Origin: Tenebrionibacter intestinalis
GTDB lineage: Bacteria > Pseudomonadota > Gammaproteobacteria > Enterobacterales > Enterobacteriaceae
Assembly (NCBI RefSeq): GCF_016632365.1
Contig: NZ_JAEPBH010000012.1
Span: forward strand, 312 to 64,311
Direction: 5' to 3'
DNA: 64,000 bases
The first letter of the stretch is position 1, and each line of letters opens with the position of its first letter. The translations under genes and the position numbers were made by a program. A model generated the notes under the pieces. It was not told the DNA's origin. It did not search any database and saw only the letters and a list, made by a program, of their open reading frames with translations. Of this stretch, positions 36,621-44,297 are shown one piece after another.

Positions 36621-37496
36621 ATGAATAGTGGCTATCTGCGTTTTCCTAACTTCGATCCGGTGATTTTTTCTATAGGCCCGGTGTCGCTCCACTGGTACGG
36701 ATTGATGTATCTGGTGGGGTTTGTTTTCGCGATGTGGCTGGCCGTGCGCCGGGCGAACCGCCCAGGCAGCGGCTGGAGTAAAACGGAAGTTGAAAATCTG
36801 CTTTATGCCGGTTTTCTCGGCGTTTTCCTGGGAGGGCGCATCGGCTATGTGCTGTTTTACAACCTGCCGCTGTTTCTGGACGATCCACTTTACCTGTTCC
36901 GCGTCTGGGATGGCGGCATGTCGTTCCACGGCGGCCTGATCGGCGTTATCTGCGTAATGTTCATCTTCGCATACCGTACCAAACGCACCTTTTTTCAGGT
37001 ATCGGACTTTATCGCGCCGCTCATCCCCTTTGGCCTCGGCGCCGGGCGGCTTGGCAACTTTATTAACGGAGAACTGTGGGGCCGCGTGGATCCGGACTTT
37101 CGCTTTACGATGCTCTTCCCTGGCTCGCGCAGCGAGGATCTTGGCCTGCTGCAGACTCATCCGCAATGGCAGGCGCTGTTTAATACCTATGGTTCGCTGC
37201 CGCGCCATATGTCGCAGCTTTATGAAATGGCGCTTGAGGGGATTGTGCTGTTTATCATCCTGAACCTGTTTATTCGCAAGCCGCGCCCCACCGGCGCGGT
37301 ATCCGGTCTGTTCCTGATAGGCTACGGGGCGTTTCGCATTATTGTGGAATTTTTCCGCCAGCCGGACGCGCAGTTTACTGGCGCCTGGGTACAGTACATC
37401 AGCATGGGACAAATCCTCTCCCTGCCGATGATTGTGGCCGGTATTGCGATGATGATTTGGGCCTATCGCCGCCGCCCGCAGCAGCAGATTTCGTGA
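36621..37496 (+). CDS. lgt: Prolipoprotein diacylglyceryl transferase
   Basis: Inner-membrane enzyme that transfers diacylglycerol from phosphatidylglycerol to the lipobox cysteine, the first step for all lipoproteins (in this window YgdI, YgdR and MltA). 291 residues as in E. coli, with about seven membrane segments. Hallmarks are [35 protein letters not shown] and the Lgt signature [18 protein letters not shown]. The thyA gene follows after 7 bp and is probably co-transcribed and translationally linked, as in E. coli. About 160 bp separates it from ptsP. Confidence 0.97.
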   Translation: MNSGYLRFPNFDPVIFSIGPVSLHWYGLMYLVGFVFAMWLAVRRANRPGSGWSKTEVENLLYAGFLGVFLGGRIGYVLFYNLPLFLDDPLYLFRVWDGGMSFHGGLIGVICVMFIFAYRTKRTFFQVSDFIAPLIPFGLGAGRLGNFINGELWGRVDPDFRFTMLFPGSRSEDLGLLQTHPQWQALFNTYGSLPRHMSQLYEMALEGIVLFIILNLFIRKPRPTGAVSGLFLIGYGAFRIIVEFFRQPDAQFTGAWVQYISMGQILSLPMIVAGIAMMIWAYRRRPQQQIS

Positions 37497-37503
37497 GGAA
37501 GCA

Positions 37504-38298
37504 ATGAAACAGTACCTGGATTTAATGGCAAAAGTATTGGCTGAAGGCACGCCGAAGAACGATCGTACCGGTACCGGCACGCTGTCGCTCTTCGGCCATC
37601 AGATGCGCTTTGATTTACGTGAAGGCTTCCCGCTGGTGACCACCAAACGCTGCCATTTACGCTCGATTATTTATGAACTGCTCTGGTTTCTTAAGGGCGA
37701 CACCAATATTGCCTGGCTGCGTGAAAACAATGTCACCATCTGGGATGAATGGGCCGATGAGAACGGCAGCCTTGGCCCGGTTTACGGTAAGCAGTGGCGC
37801 GCCTGGGGGGCGCCTGACGGACGAAGCATCGATCAGATTGCAAAAGTGGTCGAGCAGCTTAAAACCGATCCGGATTCGCGCCGCATTATTGTTTCTGCAT
37901 GGAATGTGGGCGAGCTGGAACAGATGGCGCTGGCGCCGTGCCATGCGTTTTTCCAGTTTTACGTAGCGGACGGCCGCCTCTCCTGCCAGCTTTACCAGCG
38001 CTCCTGCGATGTCTTCCTGGGCCTGCCGTTTAACATTGCCAGCTATGCGTTGTTGGTGCATATGCTGGCGCAGCAGTGCGGGCTTGAGGTGGGCGATTTT
38101 GTCTGGACTGGCGGCGATACGCATCTTTACAGCAATCACCTTGAGCAAGCGAACCTGCAGCTTACGCGCGAGCCGCGCCCGCTGCCGAAATTGGTGATTA
38201 AACGCAAGCCGGCTTCGCTGTTTGACTACCGCTTTGAAGATTTTGATATTGAGGGCTACGATCCGTATCCGGCAATCAAAGCGCCGGTGGCGGTTTGA
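37504..38298 (+). CDS. thyA: Thymidylate synthase
   Basis: Makes dTMP from dUMP with methylene-tetrahydrofolate. 264 residues, the E. coli length. The catalytic cysteine is Cys146 in [12 protein letters not shown], and [22 protein letters not shown] and the folate-site [18 protein letters not shown] are intact. Its 3' end is followed within 20 bp by the tandem hairpin repeats, the first of which offers a terminator-like hairpin. Downstream lie the pseudopilin genes. Confidence 0.98.
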   Translation: MKQYLDLMAKVLAEGTPKNDRTGTGTLSLFGHQMRFDLREGFPLVTTKRCHLRSIIYELLWFLKGDTNIAWLRENNVTIWDEWADENGSLGPVYGKQWRAWGAPDGRSIDQIAKVVEQLKTDPDSRRIIVSAWNVGELEQMALAPCHAFFQFYVADGRLSCQLYQRSCDVFLGLPFNIASYALLVHMLAQQCGLEVGDFVWTGGDTHLYSNHLEQANLQLTREPRPLPKLVIKRKPASLFDYRFEDFDIEGYDPYPAIKAPVAV

Positions 38299-38315
38299 CA
38301 CTTCTCACAAGCGGT

Positions 38316-38653
38316 GCGCTTAGCGCGCCGTCAGATTGTTGATAAAGAAGGAAAAAACGGGGTTTTTCCTTCTTTGTGGTAATCAGGCGAAAATCAATGC
38401 ATTGATTTTCCCTATTTTTTATTGAGTTTCATCCATCCTGTCTGCGACAGAATGGGGTGTGTCAGCCGTCTCGCGGCGCGCTTAGCGCGCCGTCAGATTG
38501 TTGATAAAGAAGGAAAAAACGGGGTTTTTCCTTCTTTTTGGCAAGCAGGCGAAAATCAATGCATTGATTTTCCCTATTTTTTAATGAGTTTCATCCATCC
38601 TGTCTGCGACAGGTTGGGGTGTGTCAGCCGTCTCGCGGCGCGCTTAGCGCGCC
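38316..38653 (+). repeat. Multi-hairpin intergenic repeat, copies B and C in exact tandem (period 162 bp)
   Basis: Copy B runs 38316-38477, copy C 38478-38639, and a third start of the unit (GCGCTTAGCGCGCC) closes the array at 38640-38653. The two copies differ at only a few positions. Each unit contains four stem-loops: a GGCGCG/CGCGCC hairpin; a perfect 10-bp hairpin (38347-38356 with 38363-38372 in copy B) followed by T's, like an intrinsic terminator; a 22-bp perfect palindrome (38389-38410); and a 9-bp hairpin (38434-38442 with 38446-38454). It follows thyA. Not ERIC, BIME/REP or RSA as I know them. The short frame across it is not a gene. Confidence 0.9.
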
Positions 38654-38777
38654 GTTTTTCATTGCGGCTTCCTGAATGACTGCAACCTGCTGCACAGCGT
38701 GCTGATTTATTGCGCGCTGCCTCGTAGACGCCGTTTTTGCGACTGGATTATGCGGGGAATATCTCCAGACTGCCGCT

Positions 38778-39248
38778 ATGGGCAGAAAACAGCGGGGCTA
38801 TAGCCTCATGGAATTGATGATTGTGTTGGCGGCGACGGCAATGCTGAGCATGGGCGGCATGCGCGGCTGGCAAAAGTGGCAGCAACGCCAGCGGCTTGAA
38901 CAGAGCGCGCGGTCATTGCTGGTATGGCTACAGCAGCAGCGTGACGAGGCTAACGCCTTCAACCGTGAGCGCGTACTGGTCGTTATACGTAACGGCGAAC
39001 TCTGGTGTTTGAGCGCAGAAGCAGCCGCCGCTTCTGTATGCCATGCGCCCAGCCGCCGTATCTGGATGCCGCCGTGGCCGGGCGTGACGCTGGCGGAATT
39101 TACCCCAGGGTTGACATTTTTCGGCCTGCGCAACACCGCATGGAACGGGCATATTACGCTGGAAAATGAGGCGGGGCGTAGGCGGGCGGTGATTTCAACC
39201 TGGGGGCGCATTCGCCTGTGTCGGGCGGGGGAGGCGGGATGCCGGTAA
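38778..39248 (+). CDS. ppdA: Prepilin peptidase-dependent protein A (GspH-type minor pseudopilin)
   Basis: 156 residues. The type IV prepilin signal is MGRKQRGYSLMELMIVLAAT: a short basic leader, cleavage after the glycine, Glu at +5 and a hydrophobic helix. The body keeps FFGLRNTAWNGHI and WGRIRLCRAGE of E. coli PpdA. It is the first gene of a four-gene minor pseudopilin operon. Such minor pilins prime assembly of type IV pili or DNA-uptake pili; the E. coli genes are poorly expressed and the role here is untested. Confidence 0.93.
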   Translation: MGRKQRGYSLMELMIVLAATAMLSMGGMRGWQKWQQRQRLEQSARSLLVWLQQQRDEANAFNRERVLVVIRNGELWCLSAEAAAASVCHAPSRRIWMPPWPGVTLAEFTPGLTFFGLRNTAWNGHITLENEAGRRRAVISTWGRIRLCRAGEAGCR

Positions 39249-39775
39249 TGCGAGGTTTTACCCTGCCGGAGGCGCTGCTGGCTACGGCAACAGGAAGCTT
39301 GCTGCTGCTGGCAGGTAGCCGCCTGTTGCCGATGCTGCAACTGATAACCCTGCAGGAAGCGCAGCAGCAGTATCTGGAAGATACGCTGTGGCGTCTGGCC
39401 GCGACTATAGGCAAAACGCTACAGCGCGCGGGCTACTGTCACAGCGAGTGTCGTGCTGAAGGACTGCGGCTGGTAGACGGCGGGCGCTGCGTCATTGCGT
39501 GGCGCGAAAAGGCTTTTGGAGCAGGCAGTGAACAAGTGGGGTACCGCCTGAAAGGCGGCGCGCTGGAAACCTTCAGCGGCAAAGTGAACTGCGCCGGCGT
39601 CGGTTGGGAAAAAATGAGTGACGCTGAGCGTCTGTGGATTGATACATTCCAGGTGCGGCGCGTTGAACGGCCTCCTTTTGCACCGCGCATTACCGTGATG
39701 CTGCGGGCAAGAGCGCCTCAGCCAGGAAGCGCGCCGGTGGAAAAGGCGTATAGCGTTAGCGGGTTTAACCTGTGA
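39239..39775 (+). CDS. ppdB: Prepilin peptidase-dependent protein B (PilW/GspJ-like minor pseudopilin)
   Basis: 178 residues from ATG 39239, overlapping the end of ppdA by 10 bp; this start gives MPVMRGFTLPEALL, parallel to the MPV..GFSLLE start of E. coli PpdB. The prepilin cleavage would fall at G/FTLPE. Conserved cysteines lie in RAGYCHSECRAEG, and the C-terminus YSVSGFNL is that of the family. Second gene of the pseudopilin operon. A start at ATG 39248, overlapping the ppdA stop as TAATG, is an alternative. Confidence 0.92.
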   Translation: MPVMRGFTLPEALLATATGSLLLLAGSRLLPMLQLITLQEAQQQYLEDTLWRLAATIGKTLQRAGYCHSECRAEGLRLVDGGRCVIAWREKAFGAGSEQVGYRLKGGALETFSGKVNCAGVGWEKMSDAERLWIDTFQVRRVERPPFAPRITVMLRARAPQPGSAPVEKAYSVSGFNL

Positions 39776-40176
39776 GAGGCCAGAACGGTAGCGCTATGAT
39801 GGCGGCTGTGCTGCTGCTGATGCTGTTTGGCGTTCTGCTGCTGCGCGGGCTGGAACAGGTGTATGAATTAAGAATGCAGGGCGTCGGTATTGAAATACGG
39901 CGTATTCGCGCAGCGACGCAGGCGCACAGCGCGCTGTCGTGGGCATTGACGCAGCGCTGGCAGGCGCAGCCCGCGTGGCAGTGTCTGGCGGCGCAGGGAG
40001 GAGGCGTGGCCTGTGTGCGAGCGCTGGACAGCGGCCTGTTGCTTTTAGGGCAGGACGATGAAGGCCTGCTGCGTTTCTGGCGGCGGGCTTCGCTGTCGGC
40101 CGGGAGGATTATGTTTAACCCGCGCGGGTGGAGTGACTTTTGCCCGCTGGCGGATACTGCGCAATGTGCGCCATGA
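39772..40176 (+). CDS. ygdB: DUF2509 protein YgdB (PilX-like)
   Basis: 134 residues from a GTG start at 39772 that overlaps the ppdB stop by 4 bp (GTGA). A hydrophobic N-terminal segment (MMAAVLLLMLFGVLLLRG) is like a pilin helix but lacks the usual Glu+5; the C-terminus keeps FNPRGWSDFCPLAD of E. coli YgdB. By position between ppdB and ppdC it corresponds to the PilX or GspK-like minor pilin. It overlaps ppdC by 4 bp. Confidence 0.92.
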   Translation: MRGQNGSAMMAAVLLLMLFGVLLLRGLEQVYELRMQGVGIEIRRIRAATQAHSALSWALTQRWQAQPAWQCLAAQGGGVACVRALDSGLLLLGQDDEGLLRFWRRASLSAGRIMFNPRGWSDFCPLADTAQCAP

Positions 40177-40508
40177 GCGGCGGCGCCCGTGGGTTCAGCT
40201 TCCCGGAAACGCTGCTGGCGCTGCTGATGCTGGCTACTGTTTGCGCAGGACTGGCAAACTGGCAACGCGCGCTGGCTCTGGGGCTGCGCGCGCAAAGCCA
40301 GGCGCTGCGGCTATGGCGGGAGCTTGAACAGCAAACCGATGTTATGGCGCCAGGGTCGGATAACAAACAGATTACGCGAAGCGAGACACCGCGCCTGGGA
40401 TGTGTCAGCATCACGGTTTCGCTGGTCGGGCAGGCGGGCTATAGCGGTAAGCTCTACCGTCTGCATTGCCCGTTAAACGCTTACTTAAGCGATCCGCCTG
40501 CGGATTAG
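40173..40508 (+). CDS. ppdC: Prepilin peptidase-dependent protein C (PilV/GspI-like minor pseudopilin)
   Basis: 111 residues from ATG 40173 (ATGA overlap with the ygdB stop). Prepilin signal MSGGARGFSFPETLLALLML with Glu at +5. Conserved C-terminal pattern GCVSITVSLV, then LYRLHCP, matches E. coli PpdC. Last gene of the pseudopilin set; about 140 bp separates it from recC. An earlier ATG at 40164 is possible but would place three residues more before the leader. Confidence 0.9.
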   Translation: MSGGARGFSFPETLLALLMLATVCAGLANWQRALALGLRAQSQALRLWRELEQQTDVMAPGSDNKQITRSETPRLGCVSITVSLVGQAGYSGKLYRLHCPLNAYLSDPPAD

Positions 40509-40651
40509 CCCGTTATAACGCGGCGCAAAAAATGCCTGTTTACGCATCAGGCAAACAAATATAACGTAAAACGCCGCGCATCCCTGTGGGTGCGCTGGTT
40601 AAATAATGATTCAACGTCGCCAGACATTGCAGGGTTTAAGAGGGCGAGTTT

Positions 40652-43600
40652 ATGTTGCGGGTGTATCACTCCAACCGGCTGGATGTGCTGGAAGAAATTA
40701 TGGCGTTTATTATGGAACGCCAGCCGCTGGGCGATCCCTTTGAGCCTGAAACGGTGCTGGTACAGAGCGTCGGTATGTCGCAGTGGCTGCAAATGATGCT
40801 GGCGCGCCGCTTCGGCATTGCTGCTAATATCCACTTTCCGCTGCCTTCCCGCTTTATCTGGGAGATGTTTGTGCGCGTATTGCCAGATATTCCGCAAGAG
40901 AGCGCCTTTAGCAAAAGCAGTATGACCTGGAAGTTAATGAGCTTACTACCAGGCTGCCTTGAACTACCTGAATTTGAAACGCTGCGCCTGTATCTGGCTG
41001 AAGATAGCGACTGCCGTAAGCAATATCAACTGGCAAGCCGCGTTGCAGATTTGTTTGACCATTATCTGATTTATCGCCCGCAGTGGCTGCTGCGCTGGGA
41101 AGCGGGCGGCGAGGTGGAAGGGCTTAGCGAGGTTCAGCGCTGGCAGGCTACGCTATGGCGGAAACTTAGCGAGCTTACCGACAACCTCGGTCAGCCGCGC
41201 TGGCACCGCGCCAATCTCTACAGCCGGTTTATCCATGCTCTTGAGCAGGCCAAAACCTGCCCGCCGGGCCTGCCGTCGCGGATATTCATTTGCGGTATCC
41301 CGGCGCTGCCGCCGGTTTATCTGAATGCGTTACAGGCGCTGGGCCGCCATATTGAGATCCACCTGTTGTTCACCAATCCCTGCCGCTATTACTGGGGCGA
41401 TATTAAAGACCCGGCGTTTCTGGCGCGCCTGGTAGGTAAACAGCGGCGTAAGCATAATAGCGATTGCGCGCAGCCGCTGTTCAAAGATAGCGCTGGCGCG
41501 GCTGGGTTATTTAACGATGACGGCGTACAGGAGGTGAGCAACCCGTTGCTGGCCTCATGGGGCAAGCTCGGGCGCGACTACAGCTTTTTATTATCCGGGC
41601 TGGAGCAGGCGCAAGAGGTGGATGCCTTTGTGGATATGCCTGACGATAACATGCTGCACCGCTTACAGGGCGATTTGCTGGAGTTGCAGGACAGCGAAGT
41701 GGCAGGGCTAACGGAAGACGCATTCGAACGCAGCGACAATAAACGACGTCTCGACCCAGGCGATCGCAGTATTTCAATTCACATATGCCACAGCCCGCAG
41801 CGCGAAGTGGAAGTGCTGCACGATCAGCTTCTGGCGATGCTGGAAAATGATCCGACGCTGACGCCGCGCGATATTATCGTCATGGTGGCGGATATTGACA
41901 GCTATAGCCCGTTTATTCAGGCCGTTTTTGGCAGCGCAGACGGTGACAGGCGGCTGCCTTTTGCTATTTCCGATCGCCGGGCGCGTCAGGCGCACCCGGC
42001 TGTTCAGGCTTTTCTTACGCTGCTCTCGCTGCCGGACAGTCGTTTTGTATCAGAGGATGTGCTGGCGCTGCTTGAAGTTCCCTCGCTTGCCGCGCGCTTC
42101 AATATTGATGAAGAAGGGCTGCAATTTCTACGCCAGTGGGTAGAGGAATCCGGCGTGCGCTGGGGGCTGGATGACAACAATGTTCGGGAAATAGGGCTGC
42201 CGGTCACCGGCCAGCATACCTGGCAATTTGGTTTGACGCGCATGCTGCTTGGTTATGCGATGGACAGCGAAGCGGGCGAATGGCAGTCGGTGTTGCCGTA
42301 TGATGAATCCAGCGGGCTGATTGCGGGGCTGGTTGGGCATCTGGCGGATTTACTGGCGCAGTTGAACCGCTGGCGTATCGCGCTGGCGCAGCCGCGTACG
42401 CTGGCGCAGTGGCTGGCGCTGTGCCGCGATATGCTAAACGCGTTCTTTTTACCAGACCCCGATGCTGAAGCGGCGCTGGCGCTAATCGAACAGCACTGGC
42501 AGACGCTGATAAAGCAGGGAACAGAGGCCTGCTATCAAAAAGAGGTTCCCCTTACGCTGCTGCGCGATGAGCTGGCTTTTCGTCTGGACCAGGAGCGTAT
42601 CAGCCAGCGTTTCCTCGCCGGGCCGGTAAACTTTTGTACACTGATGCCGATGCGATCCATTCCCTTTCGCGTTGTGTGCCTGCTGGGAATGAACGACGGT
42701 GTTTATCCGCGCGTATTGCCGCCGCCTGGCTTTGATTTGATGAGCGAAAAACCGGAACGCGGGGATCGCAGCCGCCGCGACGACGATCGTTATCTGTTTC
42801 TTGAAGCGCTCGTTTCCGCGCAGCAGCGTCTGTGGATTAGCTATATTGGCCGGTCAGTGCAGGATAACAGTGAACGGTTCCCATCAGTGCTGGTTGAAGA
42901 GTTAGTGAACTATATCGCCCATAGCCACTACCTGCCCGGCGATGAGGCCTGCGACAGCGATGAAAGCGCGCAATGCGTGGCGCGCCATATTACCTGCGAG
43001 CACCCGCGCACGCCCTTTGACGCCGCCTGCTTTATACGCGATGGCGAATTCCAGAGCTATGCGCGCGAGTGGCTTGCGGCCGCCAGCGAGCAGGGCGCCG
43101 CGCCGCCTGCGTTTATTCAGCCGCTGGTTGCGCAGCCGCTTGAAGAAATTTCACTTGAGCAGTTACAGCGATTCTGGGGTCACCCCGTCAGAGCGTTTTT
43201 CCAGATGCGGCTGCGGGTAAACTTTGCCCGCCAGGAGAGCGGGCTGGCGGATACCGAACCTTTTAGCCTTGATGCGCTCAAGCGTTTTCGTATGAATCAG
43301 CAGTTGTTGAACGCGCTGGTTCGCCAGCAGGATCCGCAAGCCTTGTACCGGCGTTATCGCGCGGCAGGTGAGCTGCCCTATGGCGCTTTTGGCGATATCC
43401 TGTGGGAAGCCCAGCATGATGAAATGCAGGCGTTGGCCCGAAAAGTGCTGCAAGCGCGCCAGCCGGGAGAAAACCGGGAAATCAACCTGCAAGTGGGCGA
43501 TGTTCGGCTTACCGGCTGGCTTCACGACGTACAGCCGGACGGCCTGCTGCGCTGGCGCCCATCTTTGCTACGTATGCCGCACGGCTTGCAGCTTTGGCTT

Positions 43601-44032
43601 GAACATCTGGTTTATTGCGTGAGCGGCGGGGAGGGGAGCAGCCGCTTGCTGGGGCGACGGGAAGGCATGTGGTCCTTCCCGGTGCTGGCGCACGAAGAAG
43701 CGCTGGCGCTGCTTACCGCGCTGGTGGAAGGATATCGTGAAGGAATGCGCGAACCGCTTATCCTGTTGCCTGACAGCGGCGGCGCCTGGTTGAAAACCTG
43801 CTATGACGCGCAAAACGACAGTATCAGTTGGGATGAAGAAACCCAGCGCAAAGCGCGTGCGAAGCTGGCGCAGGCCTGGGAAGGCAACCAGACCATAGCA
43901 GGCGAAGGGAATGATATCTGGCTGCAAAGGCTGTGGCGCACGCTGGATGATGACTATTACCAGGCTATTGTGCGCGAAGCGCAGCGCTGGCTGCTGCCCA
44001 TGCTCAGGCACCATCGCGCGTCAGATTGTTGA
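40652..44032 (+). CDS. recC: Exodeoxyribonuclease V gamma subunit RecC
   Basis: Part of the RecBCD helicase-nuclease, where RecC holds the split strands and recognises Chi. 1126 residues against 1122 in E. coli, aligned from the start MLRVYHSNRLDVLEEI. It has a catalytically dead helicase-like N-terminal part and a nuclease-like C-terminal part. Conserved blocks include FTNPCRYYWGDIKDPAFLA, HSPQREVEVLHDQLLAMLE and MPMRSIPFRVVCLLGMNDG. The last residues (RASDC) and the TGA stop at 44030-44032 lie inside a copy of the 162-bp hairpin repeat, so its C-terminus differs from that of E. coli. Transcribed in the direction of ptrA-recB-recD. Confidence 0.97.
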   Translation: MLRVYHSNRLDVLEEIMAFIMERQPLGDPFEPETVLVQSVGMSQWLQMMLARRFGIAANIHFPLPSRFIWEMFVRVLPDIPQESAFSKSSMTWKLMSLLPGCLELPEFETLRLYLAEDSDCRKQYQLASRVADLFDHYLIYRPQWLLRWEAGGEVEGLSEVQRWQATLWRKLSELTDNLGQPRWHRANLYSRFIHALEQAKTCPPGLPSRIFICGIPALPPVYLNALQALGRHIEIHLLFTNPCRYYWGDIKDPAFLARLVGKQRRKHNSDCAQPLFKDSAGAAGLFNDDGVQEVSNPLLASWGKLGRDYSFLLSGLEQAQEVDAFVDMPDDNMLHRLQGDLLELQDSEVAGLTEDAFERSDNKRRLDPGDRSISIHICHSPQREVEVLHDQLLAMLENDPTLTPRDIIVMVADIDSYSPFIQAVFGSADGDRRLPFAISDRRARQAHPAVQAFLTLLSLPDSRFVSEDVLALLEVPSLAARFNIDEEGLQFLRQWVEESGVRWGLDDNNVREIGLPVTGQHTWQFGLTRMLLGYAMDSEAGEWQSVLPYDESSGLIAGLVGHLADLLAQLNRWRIALAQPRTLAQWLALCRDMLNAFFLPDPDAEAALALIEQHWQTLIKQGTEACYQKEVPLTLLRDELAFRLDQERISQRFLAGPVNFCTLMPMRSIPFRVVCLLGMNDGVYPRVLPPPGFDLMSEKPERGDRSRRDDDRYLFLEALVSAQQRLWISYIGRSVQDNSERFPSVLVEELVNYIAHSHYLPGDEACDSDESAQCVARHITCEHPRTPFDAACFIRDGEFQSYAREWLAAASEQGAAPPAFIQPLVAQPLEEISLEQLQRFWGHPVRAFFQMRLRVNFARQESGLADTEPFSLDALKRFRMNQQLLNALVRQQDPQALYRRYRAAGELPYGAFGDILWEAQHDEMQALARKVLQARQPGENREINLQVGDVRLTGWLHDVQPDGLLRWRPSLLRMPHGLQLWLEHLVYCVSGGEGSSRLLGRREGMWSFPVLAHEEALALLTALVEGYREGMREPLILLPDSGGAWLKTCYDAQNDSISWDEETQRKARAKLAQAWEGNQTIAGEGNDIWLQRLWRTLDDDYYQAIVREAQRWLLPMLRHHRASDC

Positions 44033-44177
44033 CAAAGAAGGAAAAAACGGGTTTTTTCCTTCTTTATGGTAAGCAGATGAAAATCAATGCGTTGATTTTC
44101 CTGATTTTTTATTGTATTTCATCCATCCTGTCTGCACAGGATGAGGGTTGTCAGCGGCCTCGCGCGCCTTAGCGCGC
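44016..44177 (+). repeat. Multi-hairpin intergenic repeat, copy D, overlapping the end of recC
   Basis: Same orientation as copies B and C. The terminator-like hairpin (44037-44064 region), the A/T palindrome near 44078-44099 and the CATCCTGT/ACAGGATG hairpin near 44122-44141 are present. Several changes relative to B and C preserve pairing (for example a T-A pair replaced by T-G in the palindrome and a shortened loop in the last hairpin). The first bases encode the recC C-terminus. Confidence 0.88.
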
Positions 44178-44297
44178 TAATTTATGATGCGCACGCCGTA
44201 TTCAGCGGCATCCGGACCACGGCGCGCCGACGGTGCGCGTCGGGCCGGGAAAAGACGAAAATAATGATGAAAGGCCGTTCCATTGTGAGGGTTATGA

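Noticed and set aside
36609..37580. 323-codon minus-strand open frame
   Set aside because: Fully antisense to lgt; composition typical of a shadow frame in GC-rich coding DNA.
38422..38679. 85-codon plus-strand frame with internal duplication
   Set aside because: The duplicated peptide comes from the tandem hairpin repeats, not from a gene; no ribosome-binding site.
9036..44177. CRISPR interpretation of the repeats
   Set aside because: Units are about 162 bp, not short repeats with unique spacers, and no cas genes are present.
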